A stretch of 64,000 bases of DNA from Bacillus cereus ATCC 14579. Its GTDB lineage: Bacteria > Bacillota > Bacilli > Bacillales > Bacillaceae_G. The stretch spans positions 1,280,501 to 1,344,500 of the forward strand of contig NC_004722.1 in assembly GCF_000007825.1 (NCBI RefSeq). Reading direction: 5' to 3'. Below the pieces are notes generated by a model. That model saw only the letters and a program-made list of their open reading frames with translations. It searched no databases and had not been told where the DNA came from. Of the stretch, positions 15,945-25,203 are shown piece by piece; position 1 is the first letter of the stretch; each line of letters starts with the position of its first letter. A program made the translations under genes and the position numbers.

Positions 15945-17294
15945 ATGAGAGATATAAAAAAGTTTTTACAAAAATTACGTCCTGTACAACTCATCGTTTT
16001 GTTTTATTTGTTAGCAGTAGTTGTATCGGTGATATTGCTTAGTTTACCGTTTGTTACGAAGCCTGGTGTGAAATGGACATTTATAGATGCGCTTTTTACA
16101 TCGGTTAGTGCGGTAAGCGTTACGGGACTATCTGTTATTACGATTTCAGATACGTTTACTACAGCAGGAATTATTGTTTTAGCCCTTATTCTACAATTAG
16201 GCGGCTTAGGAATTATGGCGCTTGGTACATTTGTTTGGATCATTACGGGGAAAAAGATTGGTTTGCAAAGAAGAAGATTAATTATGGCAGACCATAATCA
16301 AGGGAATTTATCGGGTCTTGTAGAATTGATGCGTTCTATTTTGATTGTAATTATTTCAATAGAACTTATTGGAGCAATCCTATTAGGTACAAGATTTTTA
16401 CTTTACTTTCCGACTTGGCAAGAAGCTTATTTTCACGGTTTCTTTGCAGCTGTTAGTGCAACTACGAACGGCGGATTTGATTTAACAGGACAATCATTAA
16501 TTCCTTATAAAAAAGATTATATTGTTCAAATGATTCATATGTTACTAATTATTTTAGGAGCGATTGGTTTCCCTGTGCTAATGGAAGTGAAACAATTCCT
16601 TAGTAAAAGGAGACAACAATTATTCCGTTTTTCATTATTTACAAAATTGACGACAACAACATTTTTTGCACTCGTTGTTGTTGGTACAATTATGATTTTT
16701 TTACTGGAGAGAAATCATTTTTTAGTAGGAAAGTCATGGCATGAAACTGTCTTTTATACATTATTCCAATCTGTGACGACGCGAAGTGGTGGACTTGCTA
16801 CGATGGATATACGTGAATTGTCACAACCGACGCTTTTATTTATGAGTATACTAATGTTTATAGGGGCATCTCCAAGTTCGGTTGGGGGCGGAATACGTAC
16901 AACAACATTTGCTGTTAGTATATTGTCACTATACACCTTTGCAAGGGGCGGTAGAACAGTTAGAGTCTTCAAACGTCAGCTACATGAAGAGGATGTACTG
17001 AAAGCATCTGTCGTTATGACGATGGGGATTTTGTTATGTGCTACTGCGCTATTCATTTTATCTATTACGGAAAATGTACCGCTTATGAGCTTAATTGTTG
17101 AAGTTTGTTCGGCTTTCGGAACGACGGGACTATCAACAGGTGTTACGCCTGATTTAACAACTGTTGGGAAACTTGTACTTATTGTGCTTATGTTTATCGG
17201 ACGCGTTGGCATTTTAACATTTATTTTAGCTAGTGGTGGAAGGGAACAACCACCTCGCTATAAATACCCGAAAGAGCGGATTATTATTGGATAG
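15945..17294 (+). CDS. Second Ktr/Trk-type potassium channel subunit
   Basis: 449 aa with four M1-P-M2 repeats. The filter loops read SVTGLSV, TTNGGFD, TRSGGLA and GTTGLST, each with the central glycine, so it is likely functional. Compared with the KtrB-like protein at 8558-9877 it is clearly divergent and may be the KtrD-type or a separate branch. No RCK regulatory gene is beside it. It ends at a bidirectional terminator. Confidence 0.85.
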   Translation: MRDIKKFLQKLRPVQLIVLFYLLAVVVSVILLSLPFVTKPGVKWTFIDALFTSVSAVSVTGLSVITISDTFTTAGIIVLALILQLGGLGIMALGTFVWIITGKKIGLQRRRLIMADHNQGNLSGLVELMRSILIVIISIELIGAILLGTRFLLYFPTWQEAYFHGFFAAVSATTNGGFDLTGQSLIPYKKDYIVQMIHMLLIILGAIGFPVLMEVKQFLSKRRQQLFRFSLFTKLTTTTFFALVVVGTIMIFLLERNHFLVGKSWHETVFYTLFQSVTTRSGGLATMDIRELSQPTLLFMSILMFIGASPSSVGGGIRTTTFAVSILSLYTFARGGRTVRVFKRQLHEEDVLKASVVMTMGILLCATALFILSITENVPLMSLIVEVCSAFGTTGLSTGVTPDLTTVGKLVLIVLMFIGRVGILTFILASGGREQPPRYKYPKERIIIG

Positions 17295-17299
17295 TATGA

Positions 17300-17334
17300 A
17301 ACCATTCTACCTACGTTAGGTAGAATGGTTTTTT
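17300..17334. terminator. Bidirectional terminator
   Basis: 14-bp stem AACCATTCTACCTA / TAGGTAGAATGGTT with a 3-nt loop, then Ts. It separates the convergent potassium transporter gene and the next minus-strand gene. Confidence 0.92.
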
Positions 17335-17668
17335 AGTCGTTAATGCCAAATTGTGGATGCATAAAAGCTTCATTTTTATTATCCGCTTCGTTTTTTAGCA
17401 ATTCTTGATTTTCTTCTGAAATCCAGCCAATATCATTTGTAGGATGGATCCACTCATCGCCAGCCATAATGGCAGGATCTACTTCATCACTCCAATTGTT
17501 AAGCGGACTGTTCTCGGAATTATATTTACTGTCTCCAATTACAACATCATATTGATTCACAAAAGGTTGTTGCATCGTTTTTCCTGTTCCTTTAAAAGAT
17601 GGAAAATTCATTTGATGCGGGAGCGTTTCGTCTAAAATCGGTGATTGAATCTTTTCTTTTTTCTTCAA
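17333..17668 (-). CDS. Hypothetical protein, DUF3905-like
   Basis: 111 aa, soluble and acidic, without membrane segment or signal. Conserved-looking blocks are PFVNQYDVVIGDSKY, NNWSDEVDPAIMAGDEW and WIHPTNDIGW. I believe this is the DUF3905 family of Bacillus, but that is recall only and no function is known to me. An ATG lies at 17674, only 2 nt after AAGGAG. TTG at 17668 has the normal 8-nt spacing, so I prefer it. Confidence 0.7.
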   Translation of the reverse strand: MKKKEKIQSPILDETLPHQMNFPSFKGTGKTMQQPFVNQYDVVIGDSKYNSENSPLNNWSDEVDPAIMAGDEWIHPTNDIGWISEENQELLKNEADNKNEAFMHPQFGIND

Positions 17669-17816
17669 AATCATCGCTCCTTTTTATAATGGTTTCTTCA
17701 TATGTAGTATTTCCATCGAACGCCTCTTATGTACTTGTTAACACTTGCCAGTAATAATTATTTTAAGTTGTTTCAAAATAGAGTAGAAAGTGATTTCTTG
17801 AGAGCAGGTGAATGTA

Positions 17817-17969
17817 TTGGTAAAAAGAAAAGTGAAACAAAATGCGGCAATCAATAATAATAAAACTCCGAAAGAAAGCTTACCAGATGCAGAATTTGCA
17901 TTAGAGTATGAAGGAGAAAATAGCGCAAAGTATGCTAATCGTAATTCAAAAAAAGGGAAACAAAAATGA
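17817..17969 (+). CDS. Small 50-aa basic/acidic protein, possibly spore-associated
   Basis: TTG start at 17817, 5 nt after AGGTGA. The product begins MVKRKVKQNAAINNNKTPKE, continues through PDAEFALEYEGEN and ends NSKKGKQK. It is short and hydrophilic with a lysine-rich start and end and a DAEFA block, a composition like minor small spore proteins, but I cannot assign a family. A perfect terminator overlaps its stop codon, which supports a real transcript. Confidence 0.6.
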   Translation: MVKRKVKQNAAINNNKTPKESLPDAEFALEYEGENSAKYANRNSKKGKQK

Positions 17970-17998
17970 GGCGTTTTTTACAAACGCCTCATTTTTTT
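17964..17998 (+). terminator. Terminator of the 50-aa gene
   Basis: 13-bp stem AAATGAGGCGTTT / AAACGCCTCATTT, followed by Ts. Its 5' arm overlaps the TGA stop. Confidence 0.9.
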
Positions 17999-18197
17999 GT
18001 GGGATTATAAAGGTTTTTTTAATTATTTGTAAATTTAGTGTTTTCTATTAGCAGAAAAATGCGAAAAAACATAGAAGTAGCAACGTATTACACAAAAACA
18101 AACAACAAACAAAAGATTAATGTTGGTTTAATACTGCTTTTACACTAGTTGTTTATATTTGAGTTGTACATAAGATTTGTAAAAGGAGAGAGAAACA

Positions 18198-19274
18198 GTG
18201 AAAAAAACAATCTTTAAAGCTGTAGCGACTGGAATGGTATTTTCGTTATTAATGGGGTGTGGTGCAAAGAAAGAAGAAAGTGCTGGAGCGAAAGTGAAAG
18301 ATGACAAATTATCTGGATCATTAACTGTTTACACAGCCATTGAAGAAGAGCTTGTACCAATTTATCTTGATTCCTTTAAAAAGAAATATCCTGATGTGAA
18401 ATTGAACATTGTACGTGATTCAACAGGAGTTATTACTGCGAAATTACTAGCTGAAGGGAAAAATACACAAGCAGATGTTGTATGGGGAACTGCGGCATCA
18501 AGTCTATTAGCTTTAGATAAAAAAGATATGTTAAAAGGATACTCTCCAAAAGGAGCAGATCGTGTTCTTCCACAATTTAAAGATGATAAGCAACCTGAAA
18601 AATGGGTAGGAAATACTGCATTTATGACGGGGATTGCTGTAAATAAAGAAGAGTTAAAGAAGAAAAATTTACCGATGCCAGAATCATATGAAGATTTAAC
18701 GAAACCAGAGTATAAAGGAACACTTGTTATGCCACATCCAGCATCATCTGGAACAGGATTTTTAACAGTTTCTGCATGGCTACAAATTATGGGTGAAGAT
18801 AAAGGCTGGGATTACATGAAGAAACTTCATGATAATATGGCAAGTTATACGCATTCAGGTTCAAAACCAGCAAAATTAGCAGGAGCAGGTGAATATCCAG
18901 TCGGTGTATCAATGGTTTATAGTGCTTTAAAAGAGAAACAAAAAGGTGCACCAGTTGAAGTTGTACTGCCGAAAGAAGGATTAGGATGGGAAGTAGAAGC
19001 GAACGCACTTATTAAGAAAGATAATGCGAAAAATGATAAATTAGCGCAAGCATTTTTAGATTGGGCAATTACTGATGATGTAATGAAGTTATACTTTGAG
19101 AAAAATGGATTTGCGACAATTAAAAATGACTATAAACTTCCAGAGGGATTCCCGAAAGATGTTACGGAAAAATTATATAAAAAGAATGACTTTAAATGGG
19201 CAGCAGAAAATCGTGACAAAATTTTAGAAAAATGGGAAAAAGAGTTTGGCCAAAAAGCAGAACCGAAAAAGTAA
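18198..19274 (+). CDS. 2-Aminoethylphosphonate ABC transporter, substrate-binding lipoprotein
   Basis: 358 aa extracellular binding lipoprotein. Signal peptide with lipobox LLMGCGAKK (lipidated Cys near residue 22), then a type II periplasmic-binding fold of the iron/AEP-binding group (LTVYTAIEEELVPIYLDSF, DVVWGTAASSLLAL). ATG follows AAAGGAGAG. ATPase and fused permease genes follow directly, then phnX and phnW. Together they import and degrade 2-aminoethylphosphonate as a P/N source, so the substrate assignment rests on context. PhnS-type naming is possible. Confidence 0.88.
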   Translation: MKKTIFKAVATGMVFSLLMGCGAKKEESAGAKVKDDKLSGSLTVYTAIEEELVPIYLDSFKKKYPDVKLNIVRDSTGVITAKLLAEGKNTQADVVWGTAASSLLALDKKDMLKGYSPKGADRVLPQFKDDKQPEKWVGNTAFMTGIAVNKEELKKKNLPMPESYEDLTKPEYKGTLVMPHPASSGTGFLTVSAWLQIMGEDKGWDYMKKLHDNMASYTHSGSKPAKLAGAGEYPVGVSMVYSALKEKQKGAPVEVVLPKEGLGWEVEANALIKKDNAKNDKLAQAFLDWAITDDVMKLYFEKNGFATIKNDYKLPEGFPKDVTEKLYKKNDFKWAAENRDKILEKWEKEFGQKAEPKK

Positions 19275-19293
19275 GTGAGTGGGAGAGAGAAAA

Positions 19294-20295
19294 ATGAGCG
19301 AATATTTATCAATTCAACACATTCAAAAACAGTTTGATGCATTTACAGCGTTAAAAGATATTTCTTTTACTGTGAAAAAAAATGAGTTTGTTTGTTTATT
19401 AGGCCCAAGTGGCTGTGGGAAAACGACGTTGCTTCGCATTTTAGCGGGACTAGAGGAACCAACGACTGGCAGTATAGCTGTGAATGGAAAAGATATTACA
19501 GCATTGCCTCCTGGAAAGAGAAACTTCGGAATGGTTTTCCAATCGTATGCTTTATTTCCGAATTTAACAGCACTTGAAAATATTGAATACGGCTTAAAGA
19601 CAAAAAAATATGGGAAAGCAGAAGTGAAAGAGAAAGCGCTAGATGCGTTAAAACTTGTAGATTTGCTGAATGTAAAAGATAAATATCCTGCTCAAATGTC
19701 TGGTGGACAACAGCAGCGAGTAGCACTTGCACGTGCGCTCGCTCTGTCTCCAGATATTTTGTTACTCGATGAGCCGTTATCAGCTTTAGATGCAAAAGTG
19801 CGTGAAAAATTACGTAGGGAAATGCGTGATTTGCAAGAGAAAATAGGAGTAACGACGATTATGGTAACGCATGATCAAGAAGAGGCATTAACGATGGCTG
19901 ATAAAATTGTTGTAATGAATCATGCGGAAATTATGCAGATTGGAACACCAGAGGAGATTTATCAAAGACCAGCCAATCCGTTTGTGGCAGATTTTATTGG
20001 TTCTATTAATTTCTTTTCGAAAAATAACGAAGAACATGCAATTCGTCCTGAACATGTAACAATTGTACAAAAGGACGGTATTAAATCAGTTGTGGAAAGT
20101 ATGGAATTTCGCGGATCTGTATATCGGACGGAAGTGCGAGTCTTAGAAGAAAACACACACCTTTATAATGAGAAAATTGTAGTGGATATATTAGCATCAG
20201 AAGTAGAAGCAACGGCTATTAGAAAAGGAAAGCCGATTCAAATCTCTTTCTCAGAAAATCATATGTTGTCATATGGAAAGAAGGTCATTGTATAG
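19294..20295 (+). CDS. 2-Aminoethylphosphonate ABC transporter, ATP-binding protein
   Basis: 333 aa. Walker A GPSGCGKTT, Q-loop VFQSYALFPN, signature MSGGQQQRVALARAL, Walker B ILLLDEPLSALD and switch His in VTHDQEEAL. The C-terminus carries a TOBE-like regulatory region. I start at ATG 19294 (MSEYLS), 8 nt after GGGAGAGAG; a GTG five codons upstream is possible but too near the preceding stop. Its TAG is directly followed by the permease ATG. Confidence 0.9.
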   Translation: MSEYLSIQHIQKQFDAFTALKDISFTVKKNEFVCLLGPSGCGKTTLLRILAGLEEPTTGSIAVNGKDITALPPGKRNFGMVFQSYALFPNLTALENIEYGLKTKKYGKAEVKEKALDALKLVDLLNVKDKYPAQMSGGQQQRVALARALALSPDILLLDEPLSALDAKVREKLRREMRDLQEKIGVTTIMVTHDQEEALTMADKIVVMNHAEIMQIGTPEEIYQRPANPFVADFIGSINFFSKNNEEHAIRPEHVTIVQKDGIKSVVESMEFRGSVYRTEVRVLEENTHLYNEKIVVDILASEVEATAIRKGKPIQISFSENHMLSYGKKVIV

Positions 20296-22053
20296 ATGGA
20301 GATGTTAGAAAACTATAAGGTAGAAAGTACGAAAAAAAAGATTAAGAGAAGTATAGGGAAAGAGGAATGGATCCAAAGGCTCGTAATTATCGGTATGATT
20401 TTTTCTTTCCTTATCATACTTGTATTACCGCTATTACAACTATTTACACAAGCTTTTTATAATAAAGATGGAGTTTTCGTTGGTTTATCGAATTTCAGTA
20501 AATATTTCACAACACCAACTTTAGTTCAGTCTTTACAAAATACAGTATGGATTTCGGGCGCAACAACAATTATTTCAGTTGCAATCGCATTCGTTTACGC
20601 ATATGCAATTGCCCGTACGAATGTTTTTGGAAAGCGCGTATTTCAGTATGTAGCGTTATTACCATTGTTTGCACCAACGATGATGCACGGTATAGCACTT
20701 ACATATTTATTTGGTAATCAAGGGCTAGTAACGAAAGGAATGTTTGGTTTATTTGAAGGTATACAAATCCCTTTATATGGACCAGTAGGAATTGTAATAG
20801 CTGAAGTTATGTATACATTTCCGCAAGCCTTTCTCATATTGCTAATTGCCTTTCAAGGATCTGATTATCGTTTATATGAAGCTTCTAATATGTTAGGAGC
20901 CAGTAAAACAAAGCAATTTTTCACGGTTACTTTACCTAGTGTAAAGTACGGATTAATTAGTGCAATGTTTGTTGTGTTTACACTTAGTTTTACTGATTTT
21001 GGGGCACCAAAAATTGTTGGTGGGCAATATAATGTGCTTGCTACTGACGTATACAAACAAGTAATTGGACAGCAAAATATGCCGATGGGTGCAACTGTCG
21101 GAATGATTTTATTAATCCCAGCTATATTCGCATTTGTAGTTGATCGTATTACGCAAAGAAAGCAGGCGAATTTCTTATCTTCAAAAGCAGTACCGTACAG
21201 AATAATAGCTAATAAGAAAAGAGATGTAATTTCATTCATATATTGTAGTGTGATTACCCTTATGATCATTCTATTATTTGTTGCAGTTGGTATTGCTGCA
21301 AGTGTGAAAGTATGGCCATATAATATGAGTTTTACATTTGAGCATTTTAATTTTTCAAGTTTAACAGGAGATGGACTTGAAGCATTTAAAAATAGCGTAA
21401 TTGTTTCAGCAGTTACAGCAGTTATTGGGGCGATTTTAACATTTGCATTCGCATATGCAATTGAGAAAATAGACCAGCTACAATTTTTCAGAAAAACAGG
21501 TTACTTTTTCTCTATAGTGCCGTTAGCGATACCAGGTTTAGTACTCGGATTAGGATATGTCTTTTTCTTTAGTCAACCAACGATTCAAATTCTTGGACTA
21601 TCAGTAACGAATCCGTTTCATTCTTTATACGGAACAATCGCTGTATTAGTACTAGTAAATATCATTCATTTTTATTCTGTAACATTTGTCACGGCAACGA
21701 CTGCCTTAAAGAAATTAGACCGAGAGTTTGAGCTTGTTTCGCAGTCGATGGGTATTCCGTTTTATAAAACATTCTTCCGAGTAACAGTACCAATGTGTTT
21801 ACCAGCAATTTTAGAAATGGGAATGTACTACTTCGTAAATTCAATGGTAACTGTATCGGCAGTTGTATTCCTATATGCAGCTGATTTTAAACTAGCTGCC
21901 GTATCAATCGTAAATATGGATGATGCAGGAAATGTAGCGCCAGCAGCTGCAATGAGTGTACTTATTGTTGTTACAAATATTGTAGTGAGAGTTGTATATG
22001 AATGGGGAACGAAAGCACTTCGTAACCGAACTTCACAATGGCAAAAAAGATAA
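20296..22053 (+). CDS. 2-Aminoethylphosphonate ABC transporter, fused double permease
   Basis: 585 aa with about twelve membrane segments and two binding-protein-dependent transport domains in one chain. EAA-type loops are near YEASNMLGASKTKQF and FELVSQSMGIPFYKTF. This FbpB-like double form is usual for the AEP importer of Bacillus. ATG abuts the ATPase stop with no gap, so translation is probably coupled. phnX begins 12 bp later. Confidence 0.9.
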   Translation: MEMLENYKVESTKKKIKRSIGKEEWIQRLVIIGMIFSFLIILVLPLLQLFTQAFYNKDGVFVGLSNFSKYFTTPTLVQSLQNTVWISGATTIISVAIAFVYAYAIARTNVFGKRVFQYVALLPLFAPTMMHGIALTYLFGNQGLVTKGMFGLFEGIQIPLYGPVGIVIAEVMYTFPQAFLILLIAFQGSDYRLYEASNMLGASKTKQFFTVTLPSVKYGLISAMFVVFTLSFTDFGAPKIVGGQYNVLATDVYKQVIGQQNMPMGATVGMILLIPAIFAFVVDRITQRKQANFLSSKAVPYRIIANKKRDVISFIYCSVITLMIILLFVAVGIAASVKVWPYNMSFTFEHFNFSSLTGDGLEAFKNSVIVSAVTAVIGAILTFAFAYAIEKIDQLQFFRKTGYFFSIVPLAIPGLVLGLGYVFFFSQPTIQILGLSVTNPFHSLYGTIAVLVLVNIIHFYSVTFVTATTALKKLDREFELVSQSMGIPFYKTFFRVTVPMCLPAILEMGMYYFVNSMVTVSAVVFLYAADFKLAAVSIVNMDDAGNVAPAAAMSVLIVVTNIVVRVVYEWGTKALRNRTSQWQKR

Positions 22054-22065
22054 GTAAGAAGGGTG

Positions 22066-22869
22066 ATGGACAGAATGAAAATTGAAGCAGTTATTTTTGA
22101 TTGGGCAGGTACGACGGTTGATTACGGATGTTTTGCACCGCTAGAAGTATTCATGAAGATTTTTCAAAAACGCGGCGTTGAAATTACAGCAGAAGAAGCA
22201 CGTAAGCCAATGGGATTATTAAAAATAGATCATGTAAGGGCACTAACAGAAATGCCTCGTATTGCGGATGAGTGGAAGCGTGTCTTCGGTCAATTACCAA
22301 CAGAAGCAGACATTCATGAGATGTATGAAGAGTTTGAAGAAATTCTCTTTTCTATTTTACCAAGTTATGCTACGCCGATTGATGGGGTAAAAGAAGTAAT
22401 CGCTTCTTTACGTGAGAGAGGCATTAAAATCGGTTCAACAACGGGCTATACGAGAGAAATGATGGAAATTGTAGCAAAGGAAGCAGCGTTACAAGGATAT
22501 AAACCTGATTTTCTTGTTACGCCAGATGATGTTCCAGCAGGCCGTCCATATCCATGGATGTGCTATAAAAATGCAATGGAACTTGGTGTGTATCCGATGA
22601 ACCATATGATAAAAGTAGGGGACACAGTATCAGATATGAAAGAAGGTAGAAATGCTGGAATGTGGACAGTTGGTGTAATTCTTGGAAGTAGTGAGCTTGG
22701 TTTAACGCAATATGAAGTGGAGAGTATGGATTCGGTAGAGCTTCGCGAAAAAATATAAATAGTTCGTAATCGGTTTGCTGAAAATGGGGCTCATTCTACG
22801 ATTGAAACGATGCAGGAGCTCGAAAACGTAATGGAACATATCGAGAAACAAGAACTTATTATTTCATAA
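22066..22869 (+). pseudogene. phnX: phnX, phosphonoacetaldehyde hydrolase, with in-frame stop at codon 231
   Basis: HAD-superfamily phosphonatase that splits phosphonoacetaldehyde into acetaldehyde and phosphate. From ATG 22066 the numbering fits the studied B. cereus enzyme: nucleophile Asp12 (VIFDWAGTT), Schiff-base Lys53 (MGLLK) and the acidic GDTVSDMKEG loop. The frame stops at TAA 22756-22758 after 230 residues. Downstream of it, in the same frame, the normal C-terminus continues without disturbance (IVRNRFAENGAHSTIETMQE ... KQELIIS) to a second TAA at 22867. Full length would be 267 aa, the expected size. GAA to TAA, one substitution, explains it. The catalytic residues are kept but 37 C-terminal residues of the core domain are lost, so activity is doubtful. 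Confidence 0.9.
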
Positions 22870-22884
22870 AAGGGGCACGGGATC

Positions 22885-23982
22885 ATGAATGAAAATCACT
22901 ACTTATTATTAACACCAGGACCATTAACGACAACAAAATCAGTAAAAGAAGTTATGCTATACGATTGGTGTACGTGGGATGATGAATATAATACGATGGT
23001 GCAAGAAGTAAGAGCTAAACTTGTATCGTTAGCGACGAAGGAAGAAGAGAAATATACAACAGTGTTAATGCAAGGAAGCGGTACGTTTTCAGTTGAAGCA
23101 GTAATTGGTTCTGTTATTCCGGCAAATGGGAAGCTTCTCGTTTGTACAAATGGTGCGTACGGTAAGCGAATTGTGCAAATGGCAGAGATGTTACAGATTG
23201 ATGTAGTGATCAGTCAAACAGAAGAGTGGGAACCTACTAATATTGTAGAAGTAGAAAAGTTATTGCAAGAAGATAAAGAGATTACGCATATTGCAGTTGT
23301 TCATTGTGAAACAACGACAGGAATTATAAATCCAATTGTAGATGTATGTAAATTAGGACAACAGTATGGAAAGGTTACAATTGTTGATGCGATGAGTAGT
23401 TTCGGCGGGATTGAAATAGACATTGCTGATTTACAAATTGATTTTTTAATTAGTAGTGCAAATAAGTGTATTCAAGGGGTTCCTGGATTCGGATTTGTAA
23501 TCGCAAAACGTGATGAATTATTGAAGTGTAAAGGGCAAGGACGCTCTTTATCTCTTGATTTATATGATCAGTGGGAAACGATGGAAAAACAAAATGGGAA
23601 ATGGCGTTTTACTTCACCTACACATGTTGTACATGCTTTTTATCAAGCGCTACTTGAGCTAGAAAAAGAAGGTGGAGTAAGAGCGCGTTACAATCGATAT
23701 TACAACAATCAAAAACTACTAGTGAATAGAATGGGAGAAATCGGATTTAAGCCACTAGTAGATAAGAAATATCAATCTCCTATTATTACATCTTTCATTT
23801 ATCCAAAAGAGGGGTTTGAGTTTCAACAGTTATATAATGAATTAAAGCGTTATGGATTTGTTATTTACCCTGGGAAAATTTCGAAAGTAGATACGTTCCG
23901 CATTGGAAATATCGGTGATGTACATGAAGAAGATATTAATCGCTTAGTTGATTGTATTGCTAAAGGAGCTGTTATTGGGTGA
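22885..23982 (+). CDS. phnW: 2-Aminoethylphosphonate-pyruvate transaminase PhnW
   Basis: 365 aa PLP-dependent class V aminotransferase. It converts 2-aminoethylphosphonate and pyruvate to phosphonoacetaldehyde and alanine, the step before PhnX. The N-terminus LLTPGPLTTTKSVKEVML and the PLP lysine in SSANKCIQGVPGFGF are typical. It starts 15 bp after the ancestral phnX stop. The last four bases (GTGA) also carry the start of the next gene. Confidence 0.95.
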   Translation: MNENHYLLLTPGPLTTTKSVKEVMLYDWCTWDDEYNTMVQEVRAKLVSLATKEEEKYTTVLMQGSGTFSVEAVIGSVIPANGKLLVCTNGAYGKRIVQMAEMLQIDVVISQTEEWEPTNIVEVEKLLQEDKEITHIAVVHCETTTGIINPIVDVCKLGQQYGKVTIVDAMSSFGGIEIDIADLQIDFLISSANKCIQGVPGFGFVIAKRDELLKCKGQGRSLSLDLYDQWETMEKQNGKWRFTSPTHVVHAFYQALLELEKEGGVRARYNRYYNNQKLLVNRMGEIGFKPLVDKKYQSPIITSFIYPKEGFEFQQLYNELKRYGFVIYPGKISKVDTFRIGNIGDVHEEDINRLVDCIAKGAVIG

Positions 23983-25163
23983 AAGTATTTTGCTTAGGTG
24001 GAGCAGGTAAAATTTGTCGTGAAGCTATTTTGGATTTAGTTCAATTTTCATCTTTTGAGACGATTACTGTAGCCGATTTTAACGAGGAAGAGGGCCGTAA
24101 AGTAGTAGAATGGCTCAACGATCCTCGTGTTGATTTTGTAAAAGTAGATGTAACGAATCACGAGGATACGGTTGCAAAAATGAAAGGTTATGACATTGTA
24201 ATGGACGGTACGACGATAAAGCTAAACGGATTGTCGACTCGCTGTATTGCAGAAGCAGGCTGTCACGGTGTGAACTTAAATGGATTTGGTGAAGAAAATG
24301 AATCGCATGCTATATTTGTTCAAAATGAAAAAACATGTTTACCTGGATTTGGCATGACGCCAGGTGTAACGCAAATGATGGCAATGCATGCAGCAAATCA
24401 ACTGGATACTGTAGAGTCCGTCCGTGTAAGTCACGGTTCGTATCGTCCGATTGCTTTTTCTGCTTCAATTACAGAGACAACGACATATGAATATGATCCA
24501 CATTTATCATCGCGTATAGTGTATGAAGATGGTGAATTTAAGCAAGTACTTCCGTTTGCGCGTCCGAGAGAAATAGAATTGCCAGCGCCTTATGGTAAGG
24601 CAACACAGTATATCATTCCGCATTCTGAAACGATTACGTTAGCAAAGGCACTAGAAAATAAAGGTGTCAAACTGATAGAGACGAGAGGAACTTGGCCAAA
24701 GCAAAATATGCAACTTGTACGTGCTTTATATGATTACGGCATATTGCGTAATGATCAGATTGAAATAAACGGGAAAGAAATAGGAATTATGGATTGTATT
24801 TCGCAGTATTTATTGCAATCGAAAGAAGGTCAAGAAACAGAGCTTTATGGTTATGCACTTCATGTAGAAGTAATAGGTATGAAAAATAATGAGAAGCAAA
24901 GACATGTGTTATATCATACACATCCGTTATCTGATGGTTCTGTTGTAGGATGGGAAAAATTAAGAGCGTATACGAGAAACGTCGGTATTCCATTTGGGGT
25001 TGCTACAGAGTTAATTGCAAATGGAAATGTAAATAGGGTGGGTGTTGTTACGCCTGAAGAAGCCTTTGAAAATCCACAATTGATTTTTGATGAGCTAGCA
25101 AAGCGCGGTATTCATATTCATGAAGAAGTTTCTACTTATAAAGAAAATTATAACTTTGTATAA
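23979..25163 (+). CDS. Saccharopine dehydrogenase-like oxidoreductase in the phosphonate operon
   Basis: 394 aa, GTG start overlapping the phnW stop (GTGA). N-terminal Rossmann region VFCLGGAGKICREAILDL with acidic ADFNEEE, then the saccharopine-dehydrogenase core (NGFGEENESHAIF, CLPGFGMTPGVTQMMAMHA). The family contains reductases and dehydrogenases of amino acids and carboxyspermidine. Translational overlap with phnW suggests a role tied to 2-aminoethylphosphonate or the aldehyde or alanine it yields, but I know of no defined reaction. Confidence 0.8.
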   Translation: MKVFCLGGAGKICREAILDLVQFSSFETITVADFNEEEGRKVVEWLNDPRVDFVKVDVTNHEDTVAKMKGYDIVMDGTTIKLNGLSTRCIAEAGCHGVNLNGFGEENESHAIFVQNEKTCLPGFGMTPGVTQMMAMHAANQLDTVESVRVSHGSYRPIAFSASITETTTYEYDPHLSSRIVYEDGEFKQVLPFARPREIELPAPYGKATQYIIPHSETITLAKALENKGVKLIETRGTWPKQNMQLVRALYDYGILRNDQIEINGKEIGIMDCISQYLLQSKEGQETELYGYALHVEVIGMKNNEKQRHVLYHTHPLSDGSVVGWEKLRAYTRNVGIPFGVATELIANGNVNRVGVVTPEEAFENPQLIFDELAKRGIHIHEEVSTYKENYNFV

Positions 25164-25203
25164 GTAAGGAAGTTTATAAGGGAGATATAAATGAGGTGAA
25201 GCT

